64,000 bases of DNA from Cystobacter fuscus DSM 2262 (GCF_000335475.2 NZ_ANAH02000006.1:1-64000), one strand, 5' to 3'; positions 42,762 through 51,130 are shown, counted from the stretch's first letter. The notes: generated by a model from the sequence alone, not told the origin. A program made the numbers and translations.

Positions 42762-43895
42762 ATGCACCCGAAGAGACTTCGCCGCGGTCCCGCGCCCACC
42801 GTCCTCTCGCTGGCCGCGGGGTTCGCTCTCGCCTGCGCTTCAGGCTGCTCGAGCGACGAGCCGGGCGTGGACGTGCCCAACCCGCTGACCCATCCCAAGG
42901 ACGGGCCGCCCGCCGGCAATCCGAACGCGGAGGCCACGTGCGGCGTCCCGGCCGAGGCAGGCCTCGCGGACGTCTCCAGGCCCACCACCGTCGTCGGTAC
43001 GGGAACTCCGGCGAGTTGTACCAGCGCGGCCTTCGTCGACGCCGTGGCCAGGGGCGGAGTCATCACGTTCGACTGTGGACCGGAGCCTGTCACCCTCACG
43101 CTCGACAGGACGGCGAAGGTCTTCAACGACAAGGGGCCGGAGATCGTCATCGACGGCAAGGGCCTGGTGACGCTCAGCGGAGCGGGCAAGCACCGCATCC
43201 TGTACATGAACACCTGCGACAAGGCGCAGGTGTGGACGACCTCCCACTGCCAGAACCAGGACCATCCCCGGCTGACGCTCCAGAACCTGACGTTCGTGGA
43301 CGCCAGCTCCAAGAGCGAGACGGAGTTCGACGGAGGCGGGGCGGTCTGGGTGCGTGGTGGGCGCGTGAAGGTCATCAACTCCCGCTTCTTCAACAACGTC
43401 TGCGCGGATGTCGGGCCCGACGTCGGGGGCGGCGCCCTTCGTGTGTTCAGCCAGTACGAGGGACGGCCCGTCTACGTGGTGAACACGACCTTCGGCGGCG
43501 AGCAGGGCTACGGCGGGGCCTGCTCCAACGGCGGCGGCATCAGCAGCATCGGCGTGTCGTGGACCATCATCAACAGCCTCTTCTCCCACAACCGGGCCAT
43601 TGGCAACGGCGCGAATCCCGCCAGGGAGGGGACCCCGGGCGGGGGCAGCGGCGGGGCCATCTACAACGACGGCAACACGATGACGCTGTCCCTCTGCGGC
43701 ACGCGAATCGAGCACAACGAGGTCAACGCCCACGGCAGCGCCATCTTCTTCGTCAGCAATGATCACTCTGGCGACATCCGCATCGACCGCTCGGTCATCC
43801 GCAACAACACGGGTGGCTCGTGGTACGCGACGTATCCCCAGATATCGAATCACGCGGATACGCCCATCGTGGTCACCGACTCCACGATTGAGTGA
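42762..43895 (+). CDS. Beta-helix (pectate-lyase-like fold) lipoprotein
   Basis: The start ATG 42762 gives a signal ending ALACASGC (Cys25 or Cys29 as lipidation site); a longer frame overlaps the IclR gene. From about residue 55 the protein shows repeating short-strand motifs typical of right-handed parallel beta-helices: EIVIDGKGLVTLSG, LTLQNLTFVDA, GGAVWVRGGRVKVINSRFFNN, GGGISSIGVSWTIINSLFSHN, GGAIYNDGNTMTLS. Some members are pectate lyases or polysaccharide-binding proteins, but the calcium and Arg catalytic residues cannot be assigned, so enzymatic activity is unproven. The gene lies 28 bp after the IclR regulator. Confidence 0.75.
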   Translation: MHPKRLRRGPAPTVLSLAAGFALACASGCSSDEPGVDVPNPLTHPKDGPPAGNPNAEATCGVPAEAGLADVSRPTTVVGTGTPASCTSAAFVDAVARGGVITFDCGPEPVTLTLDRTAKVFNDKGPEIVIDGKGLVTLSGAGKHRILYMNTCDKAQVWTTSHCQNQDHPRLTLQNLTFVDASSKSETEFDGGGAVWVRGGRVKVINSRFFNNVCADVGPDVGGGALRVFSQYEGRPVYVVNTTFGGEQGYGGACSNGGGISSIGVSWTIINSLFSHNRAIGNGANPAREGTPGGGSGGAIYNDGNTMTLSLCGTRIEHNEVNAHGSAIFFVSNDHSGDIRIDRSVIRNNTGGSWYATYPQISNHADTPIVVTDSTIE

Positions 43896-44174
43896 CGTCC
43901 GCCGCGGATCCTGGGGAAGCAGCCGCGGCGGTGAGCCTCGGGTGAGGCCTCACGCTCAATACAGCTGAGACCAGACTGGTCGAGCAGCCGCCCAGGAATC
44001 TGCCGGAGAAGCTGGACGGGTGGCTCAAGGCGTCGCTCGGTTGACGTCTGGGACGAGCGTCCAGGCGCTCTGCTGGATGCCAGGGAGAGGACCGGCGGCT
44101 GACGCGAGCCGCTCGGACTTGGGGGCAGGTGGCTCGCCTCGTGCGAGGACCCACTCTTCTTCCAGGAGGCTTCC
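43896..44174. other. Intergenic region with a short coding-like remnant
   Basis: There is no full gene here. Bases about 43968-44044 on the plus strand read ETRLVEQPPRNLPEKLDGWL... to a stop, which looks like the C-terminal tail of a lost protein, but it is too short to name. The 3' end carries the AGGAGG ribosome-binding site of the next gene. Confidence 0.35.
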
Positions 44175-44426
44175 ATGGCCAAGTGCGAGGTTTGCGGCAA
44201 CGAGTACTACCTGGCCTTCCAGGTCATCACCGCTGGCGTCACCCACACCTTCGACAGCTTCGAGTGCGCCATCCACAAGCTGGCGCCCGTCTGCGACCAC
44301 TGTGACTGCAAGGTGCTGGGCCACGGCATCGAGGCCAATGGCACCTTCTACTGCTGTGCCCATTGCGCCCGCGCCGCCGGAGCCCGCTCCATCGTCGACA
44401 ACGCGGATCACGCCCCCGCGCAGTAG
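44175..44426 (+). CDS. Small Cys-rich zinc-binding-type protein (prokaryotic metallothionein-like)
   Basis: AGGAGG lies about six bases before ATG 44175. The 83 residues contain ten cysteines, mostly in pairs: CEVCGNEY at the start, FECAIHKLAPVCDHCDC in the middle and YCCAHCAR near the end, plus several His. The pattern matches a widespread small family sometimes annotated as prokaryotic metallothionein. It has two zinc-ribbon-like knuckles, and could bind Zn2+ or Cu+. No partner gene is apparent; it is flanked by a remnant-containing gap and the cupin gene on the opposite strand. It is cytoplasmic. Confidence 0.8.
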   Translation: MAKCEVCGNEYYLAFQVITAGVTHTFDSFECAIHKLAPVCDHCDCKVLGHGIEANGTFYCCAHCARAAGARSIVDNADHAPAQ

Positions 44427-44446
44427 ACCCCGCGCGGCAGTGTCAG

Positions 44447-44479
44447 CCCTCGTGCGATTCGTCTGACACCTTCTCCGGC
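44447..44479. repeat. 33-bp direct repeat, left copy flanking the cupin gene
   Basis: It matches 45041-45073 with one mismatch. The right copy is coding for the C-terminal end of the DUF2183 protein; the left copy lies outside any gene. The arrangement suggests the cupin gene was inserted or a segment was duplicated. Confidence 0.8.
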
Positions 44480-44494
44480 TCCACCGGGCCGCCC

Positions 44495-44959
44495 CTATCC
44501 CTTCACGGGATACGGCGTCCCATCCCGGTGGATGTACCTCGCTCTGCCCGGCTCGGCGACCATGTCGATGTCCGAATACACGCAGCGGTCCTGTGGGTCG
44601 GAGTTGCCGATCTCGAGCACCTTGGCCGGGCGGCCGGACTTGTTGATCAGGTGGTGGCCATCGGGGTCTCCTCGCTTGAAGGCGACGCAGTCGCCGGGGC
44701 GCAACACCTCTTCGCCGGCGTCGGTGACCAGCGTCAGCTCGCCCTCCAGCACCCAGATGAACTCGTCCTCGTGGCTGTGCCAGTGCCGCTGGCTGGACCA
44801 GGCGCCGGGCTCGATGACGGTCAGGTTGACGCCGAACCGGGTCAGACCCGCGTGGCGCGCCAGCCGCTGGAAGGATTGAGCGTTACAGGGCGAGTCGAAG
44901 GGCGGCGGATAGCTGCTTCCGGTCTGGACGGGCACGGCGGACAGGTCGATTTTCTTCAT
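44495..44959 (-). CDS. Cupin-domain protein
   Basis: ATG 44959 (MKKIDLSAVP) gives 154 residues; an upstream TTG start would read through a tandem 14-bp duplication (44993-45020). The single cupin barrel has the metal-site motif HWHSHEDEFIWVLEGELTLVTDAGEE (His, His and Glu ligands) and the second motif GDCVAFKRGDPDGHHLINKS. The C terminus is short and charged (RARYIHRDGTPYPVKG). Such proteins can be isomerases, dioxygenases or sugar-binding regulators; the function is open. It is flanked by 33-bp direct repeats. Confidence 0.85.
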   Translation of the reverse strand: MKKIDLSAVPVQTGSSYPPPFDSPCNAQSFQRLARHAGLTRFGVNLTVIEPGAWSSQRHWHSHEDEFIWVLEGELTLVTDAGEEVLRPGDCVAFKRGDPDGHHLINKSGRPAKVLEIGNSDPQDRCVYSDIDMVAEPGRARYIHRDGTPYPVKG

Positions 44960-45018
44960 CGTGCAGGCCACCATATCCGACGCGGAGATGAGCGCTGGAT
45001 GGTGTCCGCTGGATGGTG

Positions 45019-46212
45019 TCAAAGGATTCGTGTCGACCCGCCCTCATGCGATTCGTCTGACACCTTCTCCGGCGCCTCGTCCGCGCGCGAGGACTCCTCG
45101 ATGAGGGAGAGGGCGGAGCGACCGATAAGTCCCTGGTCCACCGCGTGCCTTGCCGCTTCGCAGGAGTCCCCCACCGCCAGCGCGGGGACTCCGAGCGCGC
45201 GCAGCTGCTCCATCTGTGCTCGCACCTCCTGGTCGCGCCGGGGGCCGGTGACGTCGCGGATGTAGACGGCGCGGATGCGGCCCGGATGTTCACGGACGAT
45301 GGTGCCGTACACCTCCGGGTCCTGCTGGCCGCTGTCCCCGATGAGGACGAAGGGCAGCGAAGGGTAGGTCTCGAGCAGCCCGCGGATGCGCGTCAGCTTG
45401 TCCTGGCCCTCGCCGAGGGCCTTCGACTTCGGCTCGATGAGGGAGATGTCGGTGAGGAAGAGCGGCCCGTGCGGGACGTCCTGGACCTCGAAGAAGGCGT
45501 CCAGCAGATCATAGAGGTTCCAGCCACTGCGCGAGACGTAGAAAATAGGGTTGATGCCCTTGCCATCCGGGCCCTGCTCCAGAGCGCGGTAGAAGGCGGC
45601 CACGCCAGGGAAAGGCTTGCGGCTCCTCGCATCGTTGAAGAGGACGGTATGGATCATCCGCAGCCGGTGGGTGGCGCGGGTGAGGATGACCGTGTCGTCC
45701 ACGTCGCTGATGATTCCGAACTCCGCCTCGTCGGGCGGCACGAAGACGTGCGCCTTCGCTCGGATGCCCTCGGAGCCAGCCATCGACTCGAGGAGTTCGA
45801 GTTCCACCTCCTTCCAGCCAGGCTCCACGGGCTCGGGCAGCGGCAGCTCCAGGCGGAAGAAGCCCTCCTCGTCGGTGACGGCCTCCTGGCGGACCGGGCC
45901 GAAGCGGACCGCGATGCGTGCATCCGGAATCTCATCGCTGCGGAAGCGCCGGATGGAGGCGCGCAGGTTGTCGAGGCGCCCGTTGCTCGCGCGGGTGGCG
46001 TCCTCCGAGGCCGCCGCCTCGTCGGCGTCATGGATGACGCCCTCTCGCTCGAGGAGCCGGCCGCTGACGACGAGGCACTCACGGGTGCCGTAGCCGCGGA
46101 AGGGCAGAATCTGCAGCGGATCGAACAGCCCGAGGCGCTTCTTGGCCCGGCGCTTGAGGCGCTTGGCCCCGCCCACCGTACGGCGAGTGAGTCGAACGAG
46201 TGGATTCGCCAT
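45019..46212 (-). CDS. DUF2183 / App1-family phosphatase-like protein (HAD type)
   Basis: GGGGAGGA precedes ATG 46212. The 397-residue protein has an N-terminal beta-rich region (FRGYGTRECLVVSGRLL, TDEEGFFRLELPLPEP) and the conserved domain of the App1/LPP1-like family. It includes the HAD-type nucleophile motif SDVDDTVILT (near 168), FYVSRSGWNLYDLLDAFF, and FVLIGDSGQQDPEVYG, as in yeast App1, a phosphatidate phosphatase. It probably removes phosphate from a lipid or related molecule; substrate unproven. There is no signal peptide but a basic N terminus (RRTVGGAKRLKRRAKKRLG), suiting membrane-surface binding. Its last codons contain one copy of the 33-bp repeat. Confidence 0.85.
   Translation of the reverse strand: MANPLVRLTRRTVGGAKRLKRRAKKRLGLFDPLQILPFRGYGTRECLVVSGRLLEREGVIHDADEAAASEDATRASNGRLDNLRASIRRFRSDEIPDARIAVRFGPVRQEAVTDEEGFFRLELPLPEPVEPGWKEVELELLESMAGSEGIRAKAHVFVPPDEAEFGIISDVDDTVILTRATHRLRMIHTVLFNDARSRKPFPGVAAFYRALEQGPDGKGINPIFYVSRSGWNLYDLLDAFFEVQDVPHGPLFLTDISLIEPKSKALGEGQDKLTRIRGLLETYPSLPFVLIGDSGQQDPEVYGTIVREHPGRIRAVYIRDVTGPRRDQEVRAQMEQLRALGVPALAVGDSCEAARHAVDQGLIGRSALSLIEESSRADEAPEKVSDESHEGGSTRIL
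45041..45073. repeat. 33-bp direct repeat, right copy
   Basis: This is the partner of 44447-44479 (one mismatch). A looser relative with an internal tandem GACACCCTTCTCG lies near 46376-46406, upstream of the SRPBCC gene. Confidence 0.8.
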
Positions 46213-46486
46213 GCTCCTCCCCTTCGCGGGAGGGTACGGATGACGGCCCGCCGGTGCATGCCGGGCGTTCAGTCGGTGACAATGAGGTGTGGGCTTGCCC
46301 CGGTGTGGAGGCAGGCGTCAGGTGCTGGCGTCTCTGACCAGCACCCGGTCGCGGCCGAGGACGGGCCCAGAGGTCGTCTGACACCCTTCTCGACACCCTT
46401 CTCGGCCCACACCCGGGGCCTCATCCCTCCTACACTCGCGACCGCCGCCGCGCGTTCTCGCGGGAAAGGGCAAGGAGACACCAGGC

Positions 46487-47530
46487 ATGGCAGATCCCGG
46501 CACCCCCGCTCACCCCGCGCCGACTTCCCTCACTCGCTCTCGCGTGGCCTGGGTCGGAGTGATCTGTGGGGTGCTCTACGGCTTGCTCGCGCGACTCGTC
46601 TTCGGGCTGAAGGTGCTCCAGGGCCCCTTCGCGGTGATGAGCGTGGCGTTCATCTTTGGCGTGCCCTTCTCGCTCGGCTTCCTGGCGGTGGCGCTCGGGG
46701 AGCGGGACGGCACGTGGTCATGGGGGCGGCGGCTCACGGCTCCCTGGGTGCCGGCCCTGGTGTCGCTCGCGGCGGCACTGGTGCTCGCCTGGGAAGGCAT
46801 CATCTGCATTGCCCTCTGGCTGCCGCTCTTCCTGCTGATGTCCAGCCTGGGAGGTGCCGCCGCGGGGCTCGTGGCGCGGTGGCGCCACGCACGCGGACCG
46901 CGGCAGGGGCGCCTCATGGCGACGGTGCTCGTCCTGCCGTTCCTCGCCGCCCCCCTGGAAAGCCGGCTGGCGGCGGCCACGCAGCTGCGGGAGGTGGACA
47001 CCGCCATCGACATCGACGCGCCGCCGGCCACCGTCTGGCGCCACATCATCCGCGTGCCCGCCTTCCGGTCCGAGGAGCACCGTGTCGCGTTCTCGCATGT
47101 CATCGGCTTTCCCCGCCCCGTGGAGGCCACGCTCTCCCACGAGGGGGTGGGAGGGGTTCGCCACGCCACCTTCGAACGAGGCGTCCTCTTCGTGGAGACC
47201 GTCACCACCTGGGAGCCCGAGCGCGAGCTCGCCTTCTCCATCCGCGCGGACCCCGGCACCATCCCGCCCTCCGCGCTCGACGAGCACGTCACCGTGGGCG
47301 GTCCGTACTTCGACGTGCTCGATGGACGCTACCGACTGGAGCCCCTGGGAGCGGGGCGCGTGCGGCTCCACCTCTCCAGCACACACCGGCTCTCCACCCA
47401 CTTCAATTCGTACTCGGGCGCCTGGACGGACTTCGTCATGCGCGACGTCCAACGCTATATCCTTGGCATCCTCAAGGAGCGCTGCGAGCGCGAGGCGGGC
47501 ACGGGAAAGCTCGCTCACCCGTCCCCTTGA
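46487..47530 (+). CDS. Membrane protein with C-terminal SRPBCC/START-like lipid-binding domain
   Basis: AAGGAG is nine bases before ATG 46487. The N-terminal half contains about four membrane helices (VGVICGVLYGLLARLVFG, VMSVAFIFGVPFSLGFLAVAL, WVPALVSLAAALVLAW, CIALWLPLFLLMSSLGGAAAGLV). The C-terminal half (about 165-335) resembles the polyketide cyclase/SRPBCC fold: IDIDAPPATVWRHIIRVPAF, a middle GVRHATFERGVLFVETVTTWEPER and a last helix SGAWTDFVMRDVQRYILGILKE. SRPBCC pockets bind hydrophobic ligands. The ligand and purpose are unknown. It is divergent from the DUF2183 gene. Confidence 0.75.
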   Translation: MADPGTPAHPAPTSLTRSRVAWVGVICGVLYGLLARLVFGLKVLQGPFAVMSVAFIFGVPFSLGFLAVALGERDGTWSWGRRLTAPWVPALVSLAAALVLAWEGIICIALWLPLFLLMSSLGGAAAGLVARWRHARGPRQGRLMATVLVLPFLAAPLESRLAAATQLREVDTAIDIDAPPATVWRHIIRVPAFRSEEHRVAFSHVIGFPRPVEATLSHEGVGGVRHATFERGVLFVETVTTWEPERELAFSIRADPGTIPPSALDEHVTVGGPYFDVLDGRYRLEPLGAGRVRLHLSSTHRLSTHFNSYSGAWTDFVMRDVQRYILGILKERCEREAGTGKLAHPSP

Positions 47531-48101
47531 GTGCAGGCTTGGTGACGCAGCGCGCAACCCGCCCTCCTGGTAGCGCCCGCGCCCCGGGGGCCCAACGAGA
47601 GCTGGCGGCCCAGGGACGCGGGTGCTCCGACATGACACCAACGCACGAGGAGCCGGTGAGGGGCGTTTCCCCTCCCTTCGGTGGGGGCGATGTCGCGGCG
47701 TGGCTGGTACTCCCCTCCCGTTGAGGTTCGGACCGCAACGCTGACTTCTCCTTCGGATGGTTGATCGGAACCCCAGAGCACGCCTCTTCACCGTCGCTCG
47801 GTCTAAAACGCGACCTGGAGCGTCCGGTATCGCGTCCACTACGAGTTGACACAGGGGACCTCTTTCCGTTTAGCCTACTAAGTACTCGCGAAGCCCGAGC
47901 TTTACCAGTTCCCACCTTCATCCACACTTATCAGATAAGCCGCTTTTAATGTTGCTCGAACCATTAGCCCACAAACCGCCGCCGACACAGCCACTGCGGG
48001 TGTCCATTCCGAGAGGGATAAGAAATGGCCTTACGTCACGTCTCGTGAGGAAAGAGGTCGCCACTGACGCCTTGCGCTCGCGACCCAAGCGCGCAGCCGT
48101 C
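47531..48101. other. Transition region into lower-G+C accessory DNA; promoter-like elements
   Basis: No gene is recognised in this 571-bp stretch; the G+C-rich first part has open frames without protein-like character. From about 47750 the sequence is visibly more A+T-rich. TTGACA (47846-47851) is followed after 17 bases by TTTAGC, a weak sigma-70-like promoter pointing to the next gene. The perfect palindrome CTTATC-A-GATAAG lies at 47927-47939. Confidence 0.5.
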
Positions 48102-48586
48102 ATGGAACAACGGCTTGTCCAGCCGACTGCGCTTCTGACGCTATTTGCTCTGCTTTTGGGATGCGCGTCAGGCGTGGAAGGCCGAATCCAACCGTCACAT
48201 TTTCAGTTCACGACGACAGTACCGCAAACAGAAGCCGGCCCAGGCGGGTGGCGCGTGGCATGTGTTCACGCGCAGATCAATAACGGCGCAACAAAAGAAA
48301 CATACACCTGCCGGATCGGGGTAGAGATGCCGCTAGAAAACGAAGATGGCCCCATCTCCACCCCCTTGCCCAACGCATCTCGGCAAACATCGCCAATGAG
48401 GCCGCCTATGCGGTGCTCTCGACACTCACCAAACCTCCACCGCCGCTGATGTATACACTGTGCACCACTATCAGAGAAGCCTATGGAGTGAGACTCAATG
48501 CCGCCATCATGGGCTCGCGAGTCAAACCAAACTGCGATCCCCGCGCAAAGCCGGTTGTATTCGGCGTCCCCGCGCCCATGCCATGA
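48102..48586 (+). pseudogene. Small lipoprotein gene, frameshifted
   Basis: ATG 48102 opens a lipoprotein signal (LTLFALLLGCASG). The frame reads sensibly to the VEMPLENEDGP region, then breaks. In the next frame the protein-like sequence resumes (HPLAQRISANIANEAAYAVLSTLT to GVPAPMP) and stops at 48586. The junction lies in C-rich runs at about 48352-48372, where one extra base would restore a single frame of 161 residues. As in the other frameshifted lipoprotein, it is followed closely (15 bp) by a soluble partner gene, so a secreted-effector/partner pair is plausible. It is unclear whether this is mutation or a sequencing error. Confidence 0.6.
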
Positions 48587-48601
48587 CTGATTGAGACATC
48601 C

Positions 48602-49180
48602 ATGCCTCCATCTCTCTCAGCAGAAGACCTCATCAGGGTCGTTCGGAATTACTACGACTCAAGCAACGAATTTCACTTTACGCCAGAGCCAAGCCCCGAA
48701 GAAAATCGACGTCAGGCACTGTGGACACAGTGGATTGAGAACATGGGCCCCTGGAGAGCGTTCAGGGCCAAATTAAGAAGCGAGCTTCCAAATTATAAAA
48801 TCGGGGAGACGTACTCGTCGGCCGATGGGGGGCCCCGCTGCATAATCTACCCACCAAAGGAGTCGAACACGCCTTTCGCCAGTTGGATTGTCGTGGGATG
48901 TGTAAGCTTGTTGGCACCCGTCTATTTCGTATATGGAGTGGAATGCGACTATATCGAAGGCCGTCTTCGAAGAAATAAAGCCAGCTTCGAACCGCCGCCT
49001 CCCAACATGATCCTGCCAGCCCAGGTCGTCGCCAGAACGATTGAGGCATCATTCGGATTCAGCGCGGTTCCTCGTGAGATCGCGGAGACGCCCGTGCATC
49101 TCTTCGCCGGACTTCTAGAGCCTCCGAAAACCACTCTCCTCCACACGCTCTTTACCAACGCGCCAGATATCATTCCGTAG
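48602..49180 (+). CDS. Hypothetical protein downstream of frameshifted lipoprotein
   Basis: This 192-residue protein has no signal peptide. One hydrophobic segment (SWIVVGCVSLLAPVYFVYGV, about 95-115) is more likely buried than a clear membrane span. The N terminus is charged and aromatic (IRVVRNYYDSSNEFHFTP, LWTQWIENMGPWRAFRAKL) and the C-terminal half is moderately hydrophobic. I recognise no family. The gene follows the lipoprotein with a 15-bp gap, in the same lower-G+C segment, and may be its immunity or accessory partner. No strong ribosome-binding site is visible before ATG 48602, consistent with translational coupling. Confidence 0.6.
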   Translation: MPPSLSAEDLIRVVRNYYDSSNEFHFTPEPSPEENRRQALWTQWIENMGPWRAFRAKLRSELPNYKIGETYSSADGGPRCIIYPPKESNTPFASWIVVGCVSLLAPVYFVYGVECDYIEGRLRRNKASFEPPPPNMILPAQVVARTIEASFGFSAVPREIAETPVHLFAGLLEPPKTTLLHTLFTNAPDIIP

Positions 49181-49845
49181 TGCGGCACACCGGATGGATG
49201 CGGCTTCTAACCACCCGTGATCACGGCTGAAGACAGTGGAGGCGGCGGGAATCGAACCCGCGTCGGGCGGTGCGAAACTCCCAGCAGAATCGCGCCCTTA
49301 CCTCGTAACCGCCCGGAGTGCTTGGGAGTCGATATCCCGCCGCGTCCCCTCCTGTACCGCCCCGTTCCGGCCCATTCCGCACGCTCCTGCGACATACGTG
49401 CAACACGGCCGGGGCTGCCTACCTCCCGCCGGAGGGTTATCCCGTGCCGTGTGGCTCGCCGCTCCCATGACCGCCCTGAACGTGTAGCTCGCCCCTCGCT
49501 GCCGGGTTCTCTTGCCAGGACTGCTGCGGGGCTAAAGGCCACAGGGACTCAACCGGCTTGATGCCGGGACGCCATTCGAGGCGTCAGCCGCCTGGATACC
49601 CGGCCTCTCTCCAGTTTTGGGCAAGCGGTGCCTGACCCGGCACTGTCCGTAAGAGCGAGCTGGTGCTAGCTGCCATTTTCGCCGTGCACTCCACGACCAA
49701 TCCCCTGAGAGTTGCTAGACGCAGCCACAACCGCTACACCGCTCCCCTAGAGGTTGAGCCATGGAAGAGCGAAGCGATTTTGTGGAATTTTCAACCATCC
49801 AGCCTAGATTTTGCGGCAACCCATCTGCCACGGGGAAGCGAGACA
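49181..49845. other. Intergenic region with att-like tmRNA tail
   Basis: This 665-bp stretch has no believable gene; short ORFs are broken and lack protein character. Near its left end lies the tmRNA-3'-like sequence listed separately. The last ~100 bases are A+T-richer and probably contain the promoter of the TIR-like gene. Confidence 0.5.
49237..49264 (-). other. tmRNA (ssrA) 3'-end-like sequence, candidate integration scar
   Basis: On the minus strand these 28 bases read like the T-arm and acceptor end of a tmRNA (GACGCGGGTTCGATTCCCG, then CCGCCTCCA). The next bases are CTG, not the mature CCA. No matching 5' acceptor strand occurs at tRNA distance, and upstream sequence lacks a tmRNA tag-reading frame or 5' domain that I can see. 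This is what remains after site-specific integration into ssrA. No integrase gene is recognisable nearby. Confidence 0.55.
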
Positions 49846-50940
49846 ATGACGACAGTTGCTGACACCTCCAAGACCTACACTCTTTTCTATTCTTGGCAGT
49901 CAGACATGCCCGACAATCAAGGCAGAAAATTAATCAGGAGCGCCCTACGTGATGCAGCAAGCGCCATTGAAGCGAAGCTTCCGGGTGTGCAACTAATTCT
50001 CGACGAAGCAACACGTGGCGAAGCTGGGAGTCCTGATATACCGAGCACTATATTTCGCAAGATAGAATCCGCAGATGTCATCATTTCCGACATCTCCATC
50101 ATAAACAGCAGCACGACAACCGGTCGCAAGACACCGAACCCGAACGTGCTAGTCGAACTCGGTTATGCAGCAGCTCTTCATGGATGGGCGCGAATTATCA
50201 TGATTGCCAATAAGGAGTTTGGAAGCATAGACGACCTTCCTTTCGACATCAGGCCAAGAAGAATCACCCAATTCAAATGCCCGCTCCTGACCGGAGACGC
50301 GAAGAAGGATAAAGACTCCGCATCAAATGCCCTAGGCGCACTAACTAAAGACCTAACTCTCGCCATTGAAGAGATTGTAAAGACCTCTCCAAATCGCCCG
50401 GTCGCCGTTGTGACTGACGCAACCTCACTCAAGAGGCAGCGCGACATTCGAACTCTAAATGATCTACTTCTACACCTGAATCCGGACGTCTTCGACAGTC
50501 TCTGGGAGGATGCACCCCATCGAATTTATTTTGCTGTATTCGATTTCTGGGAAGGCTTCAATGCCCTCTGGGAGGCATCATCGACTCATTTGTACGATGA
50601 AACGGCCAAAAACCTGATGATGCAGGTGCACCAATACTGGGGCGATGTCCTATCTCATGAGACTCAATACCAACGTGGACCCGGAGAATTTTACATTTGG
50701 AACTTGTCTAATGACACTTTAAATTCCCCAACCCACGAAGAGGACTACAATAAAGCGTACAATAAAGCGAAAGAAGAAATACGGTCACTCAAGAAAGCGC
50801 ATTCTGCACTCATGGCTCATCTGCGCTCTAAATACATCGAGCTTGATTTGGAGACTTTGCGAAAAAACTCATGGGCCCGTTACCATAAATTTCACCAGGA
50901 GGTCAAAAGGCTCTTCCCATCAGCTTCGAACGAGGACTGA
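49846..50940 (+). CDS. TIR/deoxyribosyltransferase-like protein with helical C-terminal domain; candidate defence effector
   Basis: The N-terminal ~150 residues form a Rossmann-like domain of a TIR-related type: YTLFYSWQSDMPDNQGRK, LDEATRGEAGSPDIPSTIF, RKIESADVIISDISI, NPNVLVELGYAAALHGWARII, and LPFDIRPRRI. Glu104 in PNVLVELG occupies the catalytic glutamate position of nucleoside deoxyribosyltransferases and NAD-cleaving TIR domains. Residues ~190-364 are mainly helical, with many aromatic and charged residues (YFAVFDFWEGFNALWEA, YNKAYNKAKEEIRSLKKAHS), and match nothing I know; they may sense infection. ATG 49846 starts the domain cleanly. Codon use is far less G+C-biased than in the core genome. 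It stands alone, which fits single-gene abortive-infection systems. Defence is inferred, not shown. Confidence 0.7.
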   Translation: MTTVADTSKTYTLFYSWQSDMPDNQGRKLIRSALRDAASAIEAKLPGVQLILDEATRGEAGSPDIPSTIFRKIESADVIISDISIINSSTTTGRKTPNPNVLVELGYAAALHGWARIIMIANKEFGSIDDLPFDIRPRRITQFKCPLLTGDAKKDKDSASNALGALTKDLTLAIEEIVKTSPNRPVAVVTDATSLKRQRDIRTLNDLLLHLNPDVFDSLWEDAPHRIYFAVFDFWEGFNALWEASSTHLYDETAKNLMMQVHQYWGDVLSHETQYQRGPGEFYIWNLSNDTLNSPTHEEDYNKAYNKAKEEIRSLKKAHSALMAHLRSKYIELDLETLRKNSWARYHKFHQEVKRLFPSASNED

Positions 50941-51057
50941 GTAATTAGTACGAGCTGATTACAGAATTGTGAGCGGTAAAGCATCATCTCTGCCCTCGTG
51001 TCCAGCTCATAACAACGTGGGCGCGGCGTGTGTGAGGGCACATACTCAACGCCCCAT

Positions 51058-51130
51058 CTTCGGCCCGTCGGGAAGGTGATGTTCCCGAAGGTTAAAGACG
51101 CGCGTTATCGGTGTCCCCCACAGATTGAAG
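51058..51130 (-). pseudogene. Remnant of a DUF2381-type gene (copy A)
   Basis: On the minus strand it reads FNLWGTPITRV, and in a shifted frame GNITFPDGP. This resembles the C-terminal end of the intact DUF2381-like protein at 53486-54430 (LKLWEATGPRTVTLGNVEFP). It is a short, frameshifted fragment. Confidence 0.5.

Noticed and set aside
47515-47781. Possible IS or intron remnant after the SRPBCC gene
   Set aside because: Minus-strand frames are open but match no transposase motif, and no inverted repeats or group II intron domains were found.
49207-49660. A complete tmRNA or tRNA gene on the minus strand
   Set aside because: Only the T-arm and acceptor 3' side are convincing. The acceptor 5' strand is absent at tRNA distance, CCA is not encoded, and I see no tmRNA 5' domain or tag-reading frame. 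I kept it as an att-like fragment.
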